Shown: positions 52,151 to 61,623 of the stretch, one piece after another
Numbering within the stretch: the first letter of the stretch is position 1
Layout: the number at the start of each line of letters is the position of its first letter
Assembly (NCBI GenBank): GCA_001302245.1
Contig: LGYU01000036.1
Location: 1 to 64,000, forward strand
Direction of reading: 5' to 3'
DNA from: Chitinophagaceae bacterium PMP191F
GTDB lineage: Bacteria; Bacteroidota; Bacteroidia; Chitinophagales; Chitinophagaceae
Length of the DNA: 64,000 nt
Notes under the pieces: model-generated
Databases searched by the model: none
The model's input: only the letters and a program-made list of their open reading frames with translations
What the model was told of the DNA's origin: nothing
Program-made: the position numbers and the translations under genes

Positions 52151-52387
52151 TTAGATTTTTTCGCCCTGAGCGCGCAATTCTTTTACCACTGTATACAAAC
52201 CTCTCTTGGTGATGGTACGGATACCTTCAGTAGATACTTTCAGCGTAACCCATTTATCTTCTTCAGCCAGGAAAAAGCGCTTGGTCTGCAAATTGGGTAA
52301 AAAACGGCGTTTGGTCTTGATATTTGAGTGGGAAACACGGTGTCCAGTTACCGGAACTTTACCTGTTACCTGACATACTCTTGCCAT
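52151..52387 (-). CDS. rpmB: 50S ribosomal protein L28
   Basis: 78 residues. [22 protein letters not shown] is diagnostic of bL28, with [15 protein letters not shown] following. A Cys is present at position 5 but no CxxC pairs are apparent, so it is the zinc-free type. It leads the rpmB-rpmG-DUF4295 unit and has the best promoter in the window just upstream. Confidence 0.97.
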   Translation of the reverse strand: MARVCQVTGKVPVTGHRVSHSNIKTKRRFLPNLQTKRFFLAEEDKWVTLKVSTEGIRTITKRGLYTVVKELRAQGEKI

Positions 52388-52707
52388 GACTTCAAAAATT
52401 TAGGAGTGCAAAGGTCGGGAAATCTAAGTTATTAGCAAACAATTACGGACTTTTTTTTAACTTTTTTCTTCACAACTGTGAATAAGGTATAATATCTAAG
52501 GCGCAATGCGCAACATTTCAAGGCTCAATTTATTGATTACCTGCTAATTACGTAATCATCAGGATTGATTATCCTGCTTATACCTTGTTATTTTACAGCT
52601 TGGGCTCTACTACCCTTGCACCTTTGTTTGGTTTAATCACGGAATTAATAATTCCTTAATTTACAGTTCGTTCCACTGTCACACCTTTGGTACAAAGATA
52701 CGAACGA
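52388..52707. other. Divergent region between rpmB and ppk1
   Basis: 320 bp. The rpmB promoter is on the left. To the right are a perfect GGAATTA-A-TAATTCC inverted repeat (52641-52655) and GATTAC-N11-GTAATC (52533-52555), possible regulator sites for ppk1. No gene. Confidence 0.4.
52409..52439 (-). promoter_or_regulatory. Promoter of the rpmB-rpmG-DUF4295 unit
   Basis: Minus strand: TTTG (52439-52436), exactly 19 nt, then GACCTTTG (52416-52409), one mismatch to TAnnTTTG. The leader would be about 15-20 nt. Confidence 0.6.
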
Positions 52708-54834
52708 ATGGAAAATATGAAACGTAAAACGATTGCAAGAGATATCAGTTGGTTATCTTTTAATGGCAGGGTGCTGCAGGAAGCAGCTGACCCTACGGTG
52801 CCCCTGCGCGAGCGGGTGAAGTTTCTGGGGATATTTTCCAACAATATGGACGAATTTTTCAGAGTGCGCGTGGCTACACTGAAACGCATGGTCGAATTTG
52901 GCAGCAAGCTCAAAAATATGCACCTGGAACAATCACCTCACAAAATCCTGGATGAAATTCAGCAGGTAGTGCTGGAACAGCAGTCAGAATTTAACCGCAT
53001 CTGGGACGGTGTACGCCGCGAAATGGAAAAAGAGAAGATTTACCTGGTTACCGAACGCCAGCTGAATAAAGAGCAGCAGAAATTTGTACAGACCTATTTT
53101 GAAGAAGAGGTCCGTTCCAATATCATTCCCCTGATGCCCGAAAGCATCCCACATTTTCCTTATTTACGCGAAAAATCCATTTATCTGGGCGTGGTGCTTT
53201 CTACCAAAGATGGCTCGCTCAGAAGAAAATATTCCATTATCGAGATCCCTTCCCGCACTCTAGGCCGCTTTATCAGTCTGCCTGCCCCCGAAGGTGAAAA
53301 CCATATTATGTTGCTGGAAGACCTGGTGAGGTTTAACCTGAAAAGCATTTTTTCTTACTTCGGGTACGACCGCTATGGTTCCTGGGTGTTTAAAGTAACC
53401 AAAGACGCTGAAATTGACATTGACAGTGACATCTCTACCTCACTGATCCAGAAAATTGAAAAAGGGGTAAAGAACCGCCGCAAAGGCAAACCTGTGCGTT
53501 TTGTGTACGATAAGCAGATGGACGACGGACTGCTGGATTACCTTATCCGCAAACTGAACCTTTCCCGTAAAGAAAGCATGATTCCCGGCGGACGTATTCA
53601 CAATTTCCGGCACTTCATGGATTTTCCGGATGTATTCCAGAAAAAAGGGCAACGTAAAAAACCTTTTGCTCATCCCCTGCTGAAAAATTCACTGCGGGTA
53701 ACAGATATTGTACTGAAGACCGACATAATGCTGAACTTTCCCTATCATTCGTTCAACCCGGTGATTGACCTGCTGCGTGAAGCTGCCATTGATCCGGATG
53801 TGACCGTGATCAAGATCACCGCTTACCGGCTGGCATCCAATTCAAAAGTGATCAATGCATTGATCAATGCCGCACGCAATGGTAAACAGGTAACTGTAAT
53901 GCTGGAAATACGTGCCCGTTTCGAGGAAGAGGCCAATCTTGAGTGGAAAGAAAGACTGGAAGATGAAGGCGTGAAAGTGATCAGCAGTATGCCCGATATG
54001 AAGGTGCACGCCAAAATATGCCTCATCCGTAAAAAGATCAATACTCGTACCATTCACTACGGATTTATCAGCACCGGCAACCTGAATGAAAAAACTGCCA
54101 CTGTATATGGTGATCACTGTTTACTGACCGCCAACAGGCAGATCATGGCCGATGTGAACAGGATTTTCAATTACCTGGAAAAATGGAAGAATGGCACCCA
54201 GATGCTGCGTGCATGTAAAACCATCATTCCCTGTCCTATCAATCTGCGTCGTGAACTACTGAAATTGATCAATAAAGAGATCAAACATGCCAATGAAGGC
54301 AAACCGGCAGGTGTTACGCTAAAGATGAATTCTATTTCAGACGAAATATTAATAGAAAAACTATATGAAGCTGCCCGGGCAGGCGTGGAACTGAAATTGA
54401 TTGTGCGAGGTATCTTTTGTATGTTCTCCGAAAACAAAAAATTCAAAATTCCGGTAAAGGCTGTCAGCATTGTTGATGAATATCTTGAACATGCACGCGT
54501 ATTCATTTTCCACAACAATGGTCATGAAAAGGTATTTATTTCTTCGGCAGACTGGATGGTGCGCAACCTGGATCACCGTGTGGAAGCCACTTGCCCGATT
54601 TTTGATGAGAATATTAAAAGAGTGTTGAAAAATATCCTGGAAATACAATTGAGTGATAATACAAAAGCCAGAATTTTGGACAACGATCTGAGCAACCGCT
54701 ATGTACGCGATAAAAAGCAGAAAAAGATACGGTCGCAGGTAGAGATCTATAATTATTTACACCAAAAAACTTCTAAAGTACTGGGACTTTCCCATCCTGC
54801 CGGTGAGCCGGAAGAAATGACCAGTGCTTATTAA
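52708..54834 (+). CDS. ppk1: Polyphosphate kinase 1
   Basis: 708 residues from ATG 52708 (MENMKRKTIARDISWLSFNGR). Domains: N-terminal, head, and two phospholipase-D-like catalytic halves. HAKICLIRKK carries the phosphorylated His and LDHRVEAT the second. It makes polyphosphate from ATP at the inner face of the membrane. Its stop is followed within 9 bp by the exopolyphosphatase gene, so synthesis and breakdown are encoded together. Confidence 0.96.
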   Translation: MENMKRKTIARDISWLSFNGRVLQEAADPTVPLRERVKFLGIFSNNMDEFFRVRVATLKRMVEFGSKLKNMHLEQSPHKILDEIQQVVLEQQSEFNRIWDGVRREMEKEKIYLVTERQLNKEQQKFVQTYFEEEVRSNIIPLMPESIPHFPYLREKSIYLGVVLSTKDGSLRRKYSIIEIPSRTLGRFISLPAPEGENHIMLLEDLVRFNLKSIFSYFGYDRYGSWVFKVTKDAEIDIDSDISTSLIQKIEKGVKNRRKGKPVRFVYDKQMDDGLLDYLIRKLNLSRKESMIPGGRIHNFRHFMDFPDVFQKKGQRKKPFAHPLLKNSLRVTDIVLKTDIMLNFPYHSFNPVIDLLREAAIDPDVTVIKITAYRLASNSKVINALINAARNGKQVTVMLEIRARFEEEANLEWKERLEDEGVKVISSMPDMKVHAKICLIRKKINTRTIHYGFISTGNLNEKTATVYGDHCLLTANRQIMADVNRIFNYLEKWKNGTQMLRACKTIIPCPINLRRELLKLINKEIKHANEGKPAGVTLKMNSISDEILIEKLYEAARAGVELKLIVRGIFCMFSENKKFKIPVKAVSIVDEYLEHARVFIFHNNGHEKVFISSADWMVRNLDHRVEATCPIFDENIKRVLKNILEIQLSDNTKARILDNDLSNRYVRDKKQKKIRSQVEIYNYLHQKTSKVLGLSHPAGEPEEMTSAY

Positions 54835-54842
54835 AATGACCG

Positions 54843-55736
54843 ATGAGACTGGCAGCTATTGATATCGGCAGTAATGCAGCGAGGTTATTGATTTCTGACG
54901 TTATTCAGACCGATAACGGTAAGCCCTATTTTCAAAAGATCAATCTTGTGCGTGTGCCTTTGCGGCTTGGTTTTGACGTGTTTGAGAAAAAAGAAATCTC
55001 GCACGAAAAAGAAATGATGATCCTCAATACACTGAAAGCATACCGCTACCTGCTGGATGCTTACAATGTAGCTCATTACAAAGCTGCTGCTACTTCTGCC
55101 ATGCGCGATGCATCCAATGCACAGAAAATTATTCAACGGGTAAAGGATGAAACCGGCATTGATATTGAAGTGATCACCGGTGATGCCGAAGCCTCACTGA
55201 TCTACGAAAATCATATTGCAGAGAATCTTGATAAATCACGTGCCTACATGTACATTGATGTAGGTGGTGGCAGTACGGAACTTACTTTTTTTGCCGATGG
55301 CAAACTGGCCTTTAAACGTTCTTTCAACATCGGCACCATCCGAATTCTGAAAAAACAGGTGGATGAGTGGCACTGGGATGACATGAAAGATTTCATCAAA
55401 CTGGCTACCCGCGGTCACGATAATGATACCATTGCCATTGGATCCGGTGGCAACATCAACAAAATATTCTCGCTTTCCAAACGCAAAGAGGGCAAAGCAC
55501 TTACACTGGATATGCTGAAGGATTACTACAAGGAGTTCAGCAATTTTTCACTGGCCGACAGAATGCGCCTGTACAACCTGCGCGAAGACCGTGCGGATGT
55601 TATTGTACCTGCCCTCCAGATCTACGTAAACGTAATGCGCTGGGCCAATATTCCCGAAATTTATGTTCCCAAGATCGGTCTGGCCGACGGACTGATACAA
55701 CATTTGTATGGTGAGTTAGGCGCTGTTAAGCTGTAG
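54843..55736 (+). CDS. ppx: Ppx/GppA-family exopolyphosphatase
   Basis: 297 residues: the short form with only the two actin-like ASKHA domains. AAIDIGSNAARLLI (residues 3-16) and YIDVGGGSTELTFF are the nucleotide/phosphate loops, with AIGSGGNINKIF near 200. It hydrolyses polyphosphate ends or pppGpp; with ppk1 8 bp upstream the former is likely. The start is close to the upstream stop, so translational coupling is possible. Confidence 0.94.
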   Translation: MRLAAIDIGSNAARLLISDVIQTDNGKPYFQKINLVRVPLRLGFDVFEKKEISHEKEMMILNTLKAYRYLLDAYNVAHYKAAATSAMRDASNAQKIIQRVKDETGIDIEVITGDAEASLIYENHIAENLDKSRAYMYIDVGGGSTELTFFADGKLAFKRSFNIGTIRILKKQVDEWHWDDMKDFIKLATRGHDNDTIAIGSGGNINKIFSLSKRKEGKALTLDMLKDYYKEFSNFSLADRMRLYNLREDRADVIVPALQIYVNVMRWANIPEIYVPKIGLADGLIQHLYGELGAVKL

Positions 55737-55947
55737 GCTGATTGTTAAGGCCAGACATGAGGTCTGAAATCTGACAACGGTAAGGTCCAAGAGAAAGTCA
55801 GTAGTTTGAAAAAGCTTTGGGCTTTGAGGCACGAGCGGCGAGCAAGAACAGCAGCCAGCACTCACGATTGACCATTCACCACTCACAACTGAAGATTGCC
55901 GATTCATGATTCATCACACACGACCCGAAACTCGAAACCAGCACATC
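55737..55947. repeat. Gap with intergenic repeat phrases
   Basis: Between convergent ppx and panB. It contains GACCATTCACCACT (also near 33147 and reversed near 44700), ACTGAAGATTG (reversed at 44694) and GAGCGGCGAGCAA (reversed at about 29087-29099). No gene. Confidence 0.55.
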
Positions 55948-56763
55948 TCAGTACTGCTCATTCTCATTGGGAAAATCTCCGCTTTTTACATCTTTTATAT
56001 AATGCTGTACAGCACCGTTTATCTGTTCGGCCAGGTTAAGATACTGACGTAAAAAACGTGGTTTAAATTCTGTATTGATGCCCAACATATCGTGCATTAC
56101 CAGTACCTGTCCGTCGCAATGCATGCCTGCGCCGATACCAATGGTAGGAATTAAAAGACTTTCTGATACTTCACGGGCCAATTGTGCAGGAATTTTTTCC
56201 AGTACCGTAGCAAAACACCCCGCATCCTGCAACAAACGGGCATCATTGCGCAGTTTGCCGGCCTCTGCTTCCTCTTTGGCCCTTACTGCATAAGTGCCGA
56301 ATTTATAGATGGACTGTGGTGTTAATCCCAGGTGTCCCATAACGGGGATGCCTGCTGCCACGATCAGTTTTACCGATTCAATGATCTCTTCGCCGCCTTC
56401 CAGTTTTACACCGTGTGCGCCGGTCTCTTTCATAATGCGTACTGCAGATGCAAGTGCTTCCTTCGGATTTGACTGATATGCGCCAAAAGGCAGATCTACT
56501 ACTACCAGCGAACGGTGTGTACCACGGATAACAGAAGATGCATGATAGATCATCTGGTCCAGTGTAATGGGCAAAGTGGTTTCATGACCAGCCATTACAT
56601 TGGAGGCAGAATCTCCTACCAGGATCACATCAACACCCGCTGCATCAAACAACCGTGCAAAGGAAAAATCGTAGGCAGTGAGCATGGAGATCTTTTCACC
56701 TTGTGACTTCATGCGGAGTAAGGTGTTGGTGGTCACCTTTTTAATTTCTTTACTTACAGACAT
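55948..56763 (-). CDS. panB: 3-methyl-2-oxobutanoate hydroxymethyltransferase
   Basis: 271 residues from ATG 56763 ([32 protein letters not shown]); an upstream in-frame ATG adds 17 unrelated residues. Metal and substrate motifs are [30 protein letters not shown] and [19 protein letters not shown]. It transfers a hydroxymethyl group from methylene-THF to ketoisovalerate, the first committed step to pantothenate. No other pan gene is adjacent. Confidence 0.95.
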   Translation of the reverse strand: MSVSKEIKKVTTNTLLRMKSQGEKISMLTAYDFSFARLFDAAGVDVILVGDSASNVMAGHETTLPITLDQMIYHASSVIRGTHRSLVVVDLPFGAYQSNPKEALASAVRIMKETGAHGVKLEGGEEIIESVKLIVAAGIPVMGHLGLTPQSIYKFGTYAVRAKEEAEAGKLRNDARLLQDAGCFATVLEKIPAQLAREVSESLLIPTIGIGAGMHCDGQVLVMHDMLGINTEFKPRFLRQYLNLAEQINGAVQHYIKDVKSGDFPNENEQY

Positions 56764-57035
56764 GATAAACAATGTTGAAGTTGTAGTAAAGCGGGAGGGA
56801 ATATGGCTCTGCATTAGAATAAAACATACTCATAATGCTCCGCGCGTCGATTGAGTGCGCTAAGGTAATTTGAAAATCGGATAATCGGAAAATTTGTGAA
56901 GGACGGTGAAGATGTAAGGATACAGGTTAAGATACAAGGTTCAGGGCCTGGAGCATACGCGTTGGAATAAAACCTTCCTCGGTGAACAAGTTTATGCGAT
57001 GTTCAGGCGTCTAATAATGTCCTAAAACTAACGCA

Positions 57036-57863
57036 ATGAAAAGATCTGTATTGCTGGCCACTGCAGCATTACTGGGAACTGCTACATGTTCCTTTGCTGC
57101 TTCGCCTCTCCCCGACACTGCCATTATTCAGCATCTGCAGGACGGCAACGTTTCTGAATGGCCTGCTGAAAAATTTACTACCGACAAGGAAACCGGGCTG
57201 TTGTACGCGGTAGACAATGACGACAAAAATCTCTACATCGCCCTGATCATTCCCGACATCCGCACACAAATGAAAATGATGCATATGGGTATGACACTGT
57301 TTGTTGATCCAAAAGGAAAAAAACGTGAAGGCAAAGGCATTGAATTTCCGGTAAAACGCAGCGCTGATGGCGGTGGAATGGGCGGAGGCAACTTCCAGCG
57401 CGGCAATGGCGGTGGCGGACAAGGCCGTGGCGATATGCGAGCCATGCGTACAGCCCTTGCGGCCCAGCAACTGACCTTTTTAAAAGCATTTGGCTTTAAT
57501 GGTGATGACCCTGTGATACTGACCACAGGAGCAGAAGATGGAGTGCAGGTGGCGTATAAATGCGATACAGCGCAGGATATGCATATTGAATATACCATTC
57601 CTTTATCATTACTGGGCGATGCTGCCAGTCTGAAACAAAAGGTATTCGGCATTGGTTGCAAGATCAATGGCATGGAAATGCCCTCTTCCGGTGGCGCAGG
57701 CAGCAGTGACATGAGTGGTGGTGGAATGGGCGGCGGTCGCGGTGGCGGCATGAGAAGCGGCGGAGGCGGTGGTATGAGAAGTGGTGGAAGTGCTCCTTCT
57801 GCAGCAGATCGCGAACAAATGATGAATGAACAGAAATTCTGGACAAAATATACCATGAATTAA
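57036..57863 (+). CDS. Exported protein with CBM9/DOMON-like fold and Gly/Met-rich tail
   Basis: 275 residues; signal peptide ends CSFAAS at about 23. The mature N-terminus (GNVSEWPAEKF, then LLYAVDNDDKNLYIALIIPD) fits the carbohydrate-binding CBM9/DOMON-like fold seen in many exported Bacteroidota proteins; a later part (HIEYTIPLSLLG and KVFGIGCKINGMEM) completes the beta sheet. Gly/Arg-rich insert at about 105-135 and a Gly/Met/Ser-rich low-complexity tail at about 215-260 are unusual and may bind metal or other proteins. Ligand unknown. Confidence 0.75.
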   Translation: MKRSVLLATAALLGTATCSFAASPLPDTAIIQHLQDGNVSEWPAEKFTTDKETGLLYAVDNDDKNLYIALIIPDIRTQMKMMHMGMTLFVDPKGKKREGKGIEFPVKRSADGGGMGGGNFQRGNGGGGQGRGDMRAMRTALAAQQLTFLKAFGFNGDDPVILTTGAEDGVQVAYKCDTAQDMHIEYTIPLSLLGDAASLKQKVFGIGCKINGMEMPSSGGAGSSDMSGGGMGGGRGGGMRSGGGGGMRSGGSAPSAADREQMMNEQKFWTKYTMN

Positions 57864-57890
57864 TTGTTTCTTTCCCAGTGTTGATGAATG

Positions 57891-57918
57891 AATTGGCCGG
57901 TGCAAACACCGGCCAATT
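57891..57918 (+). terminator. Hairpin 1 after the CBM9-like gene
   Basis: AATTGGCCGGTG and CACCGGCCAATT form a perfect 12-bp stem around CAAA, 28 bp past the stop codon. No U tract follows. Confidence 0.6.
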
Positions 57919-57924
57919 GTATTT

Positions 57925-57947
57925 CCGGCTGGTGAAACACCAGCCGG
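57925..57947 (+). repeat. Hairpin 2, adjacent to hairpin 1
   Basis: CCGGCTGGTG and CACCAGCCGG form a perfect 10-bp stem around AAA. Both hairpins share the GGTG/CACC tip, and a third CACCAGCC is at 57968, so this looks like a small repeated palindrome rather than one terminator. Confidence 0.6.
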
Positions 57948-58072
57948 AGAATCTGTAACGGGTGTCTCACCAGCCACTTTATGCAACAAGATCGGGCTAA
58001 ACATTTTGCAGACATGATAAAAACGTTTTATAACAGTTCTGAAACCATCCGGGATAACCTATTATCATTCAT

Positions 58073-58080
58073 TACCTTTG
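58073..58080 (+). promoter_or_regulatory. TAnnTTTG-type element before ALDH7 gene
   Basis: TACCTTTG lies 18 bp before the ATG at 58099 and overlaps an in-frame TTG, which supports the ATG as the true start. Confidence 0.5.
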
Positions 58081-58098
58081 CCGCACAAATCAACGATT

Positions 58099-59622
58099 AT
58101 GGATTTTCTTTCCTTACTGCACATTCAGCAAAACAATGACGGGGTAAGCACCGGCAGCAAATGGCTGAAAACCGGGGGTGAAACATTATCTTCTTTTTCG
58201 CCCGTAAACGGACAACTGATTGCCACTGTAAGTACTACCGATAAGGCAGGTTACGAAGCCGTGGTTGCCAAAGCACAGGAAGCATTTGCAATCTGGCGCA
58301 CCTGGCCCGCACCCAAACGTGGTGAAATTGTACGCCAGATAGGTGAAGCATTGCGCACCTACAAAGAGCCGTTGGGCAAACTGGTTTCATACGAAATGGG
58401 TAAAAGTCTGCAGGAAGGATACGGTGAGGTACAGGAAATGATCGATATCTGCGATTTTGCAGTGGGCCTTTCCCGCCAGTTGTATGGTCTTACCATGCAC
58501 AGCGAACGTCCGGGTCACCGGATGTATGAGCAATGGCATCCACTGGGTATCACTGCTATTATTTCCGCATTCAATTTCCCTGTTGCCGTATGGAGCTGGA
58601 ACAGCATGCTGGCGTGGGTATGCGGAAACGTGTGTATCTGGAAACCTTCAGAAAAAACGCCATTGTGTGCAGTGGCCTGCCAGCATATAGTAGCCGAAGT
58701 GTTTACACGCAACAATGTACCCGAAGGTGTTTGTTGCCTGGTAACCGGCGGACGTGAAACCGGCGAATGGATGTCTAATGATACCCGTATTCCCCTGGTA
58801 TCGGCCACCGGCTCTACGCGCATGGGCAAGTCCGTTGGTGCAGCAGTTGGTGCACGCCTGGGCAGATCGTTGCTGGAACTGGGCGGTAACAACGCTATTA
58901 TCATTTCAAAAGATGCCGACCTGGATATTGCCGTACTGGGCGCGCTGTTTGGCGCAGTAGGTACAGCCGGGCAACGTTGTACCACTACCCGCCGCCTTAT
59001 TATTCATGAATCAGTATATGATACCATCAAACAAAAGCTGGTTGCAGCCTATCAGCAACTGAACATCGGCAACCCGCTGGATGCGCATAACCATGTTGGT
59101 CCGCTGATTGACAAAGATGCTGTTGCCCTGTACGAGAAAGCGATCGCGGCCTGTAAACAGGAAGGCGGTCATTTCATTGTGGAAGGTGGCGTGTTGCAGG
59201 GAGCAGGTTATGAAAGCGGCTGTTATGTAAAACCCTGTATTGCCGAAGCACAACCCGGCTACAACATTGTACAGCACGAAACCTTTGCGCCGATTTTGTA
59301 TTTACTGAAATACAGCACCATTGATGAAGCCATTGCTATTCAGAACAATGTTCCGCAGGGGCTTTCTTCTTCCATCATGACCCTGAACATGCGCGAGGCA
59401 GAACAATTCCTGTCGCATGCCGGTAGTGATTGTGGTATTGCCAATGTTAACATTGGTACCTCTGGCGCCGAAATAGGTGGTGCATTTGGCGGTGAAAAAG
59501 AAACCGGTGGCGGTCGTGAAAGCGGCAGTGACGCCTGGAGAGCATATATGCGCCGCCAGACCAATACCATTAACTATTCAACACAACTTCCTTTGGCACA
59601 AGGCATTAAGTTCGACATATAG
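58099..59622 (+). CDS. Aldehyde dehydrogenase, ALDH7/antiquitin type
   Basis: 507 residues from ATG 58099 (MDFLSLLHIQ). ALDH motifs: ISAFNFPVAVW, LELGGNNAIII with the catalytic Glu, GTAGQRCTTTRR with the catalytic Cys. The C-terminal run IGGAFGGEKETGGGRESGSDAW is characteristic of the ALDH7 family, which oxidises aminoadipate semialdehyde/piperideine-6-carboxylate in lysine breakdown. That substrate is by family only. It is a single gene and shares no close homology with the ketoglutarate-semialdehyde type at 45126. Confidence 0.93.
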   Translation: MDFLSLLHIQQNNDGVSTGSKWLKTGGETLSSFSPVNGQLIATVSTTDKAGYEAVVAKAQEAFAIWRTWPAPKRGEIVRQIGEALRTYKEPLGKLVSYEMGKSLQEGYGEVQEMIDICDFAVGLSRQLYGLTMHSERPGHRMYEQWHPLGITAIISAFNFPVAVWSWNSMLAWVCGNVCIWKPSEKTPLCAVACQHIVAEVFTRNNVPEGVCCLVTGGRETGEWMSNDTRIPLVSATGSTRMGKSVGAAVGARLGRSLLELGGNNAIIISKDADLDIAVLGALFGAVGTAGQRCTTTRRLIIHESVYDTIKQKLVAAYQQLNIGNPLDAHNHVGPLIDKDAVALYEKAIAACKQEGGHFIVEGGVLQGAGYESGCYVKPCIAEAQPGYNIVQHETFAPILYLLKYSTIDEAIAIQNNVPQGLSSSIMTLNMREAEQFLSHAGSDCGIANVNIGTSGAEIGGAFGGEKETGGGRESGSDAWRAYMRRQTNTINYSTQLPLAQGIKFDI

Positions 59623-59628
59623 TTGTAT

Positions 59629-59738
59629 GTTATAGGTTGTGACTCAGTAATGAGATTGTGTTATTGAAATCAGGACTTCGTTTGTCGCTGCAATACTTCA
59701 ATCAGGCCAAAAACCTATATCTTATAACCTAAAACTTA
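59629..59738. repeat. Inverted repeat words GTTATAGGTT / AACCTATA, TTATAACC
   Basis: GTTATAGGTT at 59629-59638 and AACCTATATCTTATAACC near 59712-59729 are complementary words between the ALDH and OmpA genes. Same family as the repeats at 14.6, 16.3, 34.4 and 48.3 kb. Confidence 0.5.
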
Positions 59739-59802
59739 CTACTTCTTAAAATAATCTGGTGTTCAAAGCGTTAGTGAAGGTTGAGATAAGGCTGATATCA
59801 TT

Positions 59803-61311
59803 ATGAAAAAACTGTTTACTCTGCTGCTGCTTACGGGTTCGTGTGCATTTTCATACGCCCAGTTGCGACTGGCTGTATTGGGAGGCCCCCACTCTGCTTC
59901 CGTAACTGAAAAAAACAGCCTGCCCGGCTGGGATAGCCTCACAAAACCCGGTTACAAAAGCCGTTCAGGTCTTAATATTGGTATTATGGCTGAAGTGCCC
60001 CTGGGTGGTAATTTTTACCTGCACCCCGGTGTGTTTTACATGGCAAAAGGCCGCAAATTTGAAAAGTTCTACGATACATCCGTCACCAAAAATGATACGC
60101 TTTCAAGACAGCAGAATTTTTCCGCCAATTACATCGATATTCCTATCAATCTTACCTACAAGATCCCGTTAGGCAAAAAAAGTAATTTCCTGCTAAGTGC
60201 CGGTCCCTACATTTCATTTTTCTACAATGGTAAAAGCACTATTGAATCAAGAGTGGCAGTAGGCGACAGTACTACCAAATACAACAAGGACGAAACGCGC
60301 CTGGAAACCGGCAATGCTACCGGTAAAATGAAAACCGTGGATATCGGTATCAATGCCCGCGCAGGTTTTGAACTGGGCAGTTTTTTGTTGACCGGTTTTC
60401 TCAGTCAGGGACTGACTAATTTTTATACGGCATCTTACGACGGTACTTTTAAACACCGCGTTATAGGTGCTTCTATAGGTTTCTGGCTCAACGGTGCACA
60501 AACTGAACGCAAACCTAAAGACAGGGATCACGACGGTATTCCGGATAACGAAGATGCCTGTCCGCTGGTGGCTGGCCCTGCTTCAACACATGGTTGTCCT
60601 GACAGGGATGGTGATGGTGTAGCAGATAATGTAGACAAATGCCCGGATGTAGCAGGTCTGCCCAAATACAAAGGTTGTCCGATTCCTGACAACGATGGTG
60701 ACGGGATCAATGACGAAGAGGACCAGTGCCCCGATAAGCCAGGTGTAGCGAAGTATAAGGGTTGCCCGATACCTGACAGAGATGGTGACGGAATCAACGA
60801 CGAAGAGGATCAGTGTCCTGATAAACCAGGCGTAGCGAAATATAAAGGTTGCCCGATACCTGACAGCGATGGAGACGGAATCAATGACGAAGAAGATAAA
60901 TGTCCGAATGAACCGGGTCCGCGTGAAAACAATGGCTGCCCTGTTATTAAAAAAGAGATCGTAGAAAAAGTAAACTATGCTGCGAAGAACATCTTCTTTG
61001 CAACAGGCAGCGATAAAATAACACCGGCTTCATTCAAAGCTCTGGATGATGTTGCAGCGATCCTGCACGAAAACCCGGCACTGCACCTGTCAGTAGAAGG
61101 CCATTCCGATAATGTGGGTAATGCTGCAAAGAACCAGACATTGTCGCAAAAACGTGCCGATGCAGTACAACAATACCTGATACAAAAAGGCATTGCAGCA
61201 GATCGTTTACAGGCTACCGGTTATGGTCAGGAAAAACCGGTTGCAGATAACAGTACTGCCGAAGGCAGGGCTAAAAACAGGCGCGTGGAACTGAAACTTT
61301 CGCAGCAATAA
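59803..61311 (+). CDS. OmpA-family protein with beta-barrel and thrombospondin type 3 repeats
   Basis: 502 residues; signal peptide ends FSYAQ at about 20. N-terminal outer-membrane barrel (about 20-235, PorT-like porin strands). TSP3 calcium-binding repeats follow (about 243-380): DRDHDGIPDNEDACP and four similar DxDGDG-N/DxxD units, three of them in near-identical 29-residue (87-bp) tandem arrangement. The OmpA peptidoglycan-binding domain closes it (about 388-502; NIFFATGSDKIT, LSVEGHSDN, LSQKRADAVQQYL, KNRRVELKL). It links the outer membrane to the cell wall. Terminator downstream. Confidence 0.93.
   Translation: MKKLFTLLLLTGSCAFSYAQLRLAVLGGPHSASVTEKNSLPGWDSLTKPGYKSRSGLNIGIMAEVPLGGNFYLHPGVFYMAKGRKFEKFYDTSVTKNDTLSRQQNFSANYIDIPINLTYKIPLGKKSNFLLSAGPYISFFYNGKSTIESRVAVGDSTTKYNKDETRLETGNATGKMKTVDIGINARAGFELGSFLLTGFLSQGLTNFYTASYDGTFKHRVIGASIGFWLNGAQTERKPKDRDHDGIPDNEDACPLVAGPASTHGCPDRDGDGVADNVDKCPDVAGLPKYKGCPIPDNDGDGINDEEDQCPDKPGVAKYKGCPIPDRDGDGINDEEDQCPDKPGVAKYKGCPIPDSDGDGINDEEDKCPNEPGPRENNGCPVIKKEIVEKVNYAAKNIFFATGSDKITPASFKALDDVAAILHENPALHLSVEGHSDNVGNAAKNQTLSQKRADAVQQYLIQKGIAADRLQATGYGQEKPVADNSTAEGRAKNRRVELKLSQQ
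60682..60942 (+). repeat. Three 87-bp tandem repeats coding for TSP3 units
   Basis: Units start at 60682, 60769 and 60856, each encoding PD-x-DGDGINDEEDQCP-type residues. Units 1 and 2 are very similar at the DNA level; unit 3 matches in its first half and then diverges. The high DNA similarity suggests recent duplication or recombination. Confidence 0.85.
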
Positions 61312-61623
61312 AAACTTAAAGAATTCATAAAAAATCAAAAACCGGTGTGTAGCACACCGGTTTTTTTATCTCTATCATAGAATATGCTTTTTATCAATAC
61401 ACAATTGCCGGTATAAGCCGTTCATATAATTGGTAAAATGTATTAGTTGTTTTTATTTTATATTGATGACTGAAAAACCTTTTTGCCTGCCACCCTTCTG
61501 CAGAAAGACACCCGACCAACAATTAAACGTTAAGAAAGCGCAAAATCCTGATATTTGCAGCTTTCAGAACCAACTATCCATGATGATTTATCATCTCATA
61601 AAAAGTAAAATAAAACAATCATA
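61312..61623. other. Gap between OmpA and protease genes
   Basis: Apart from the terminator at 61337-61367 I see an AT-rich region with GATGAT-TT-ATCATC just before the protease ATG (about 61580-61593), but no promoter consensus match and no gene. Confidence 0.4.
61337..61367 (+). terminator. Rho-independent terminator after OmpA gene
   Basis: ACCGGTGTG (61341-61349) and CACACCGGT (61353-61361) pair over a 3-nt loop, then T6 follows; an A run precedes. Confidence 0.9.

Noticed and set aside
57233-57856. Pro-rich minus-strand frames opposite the Gly-rich protein
   Set aside because: Pro-rich frames are the expected antisense of Gly-rich coding DNA.
60528-60797. Minus-strand frame of repeated residues in the TSP3 region
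   Set aside because: It is a shadow of the repeated DNA that codes for the TSP3 units.
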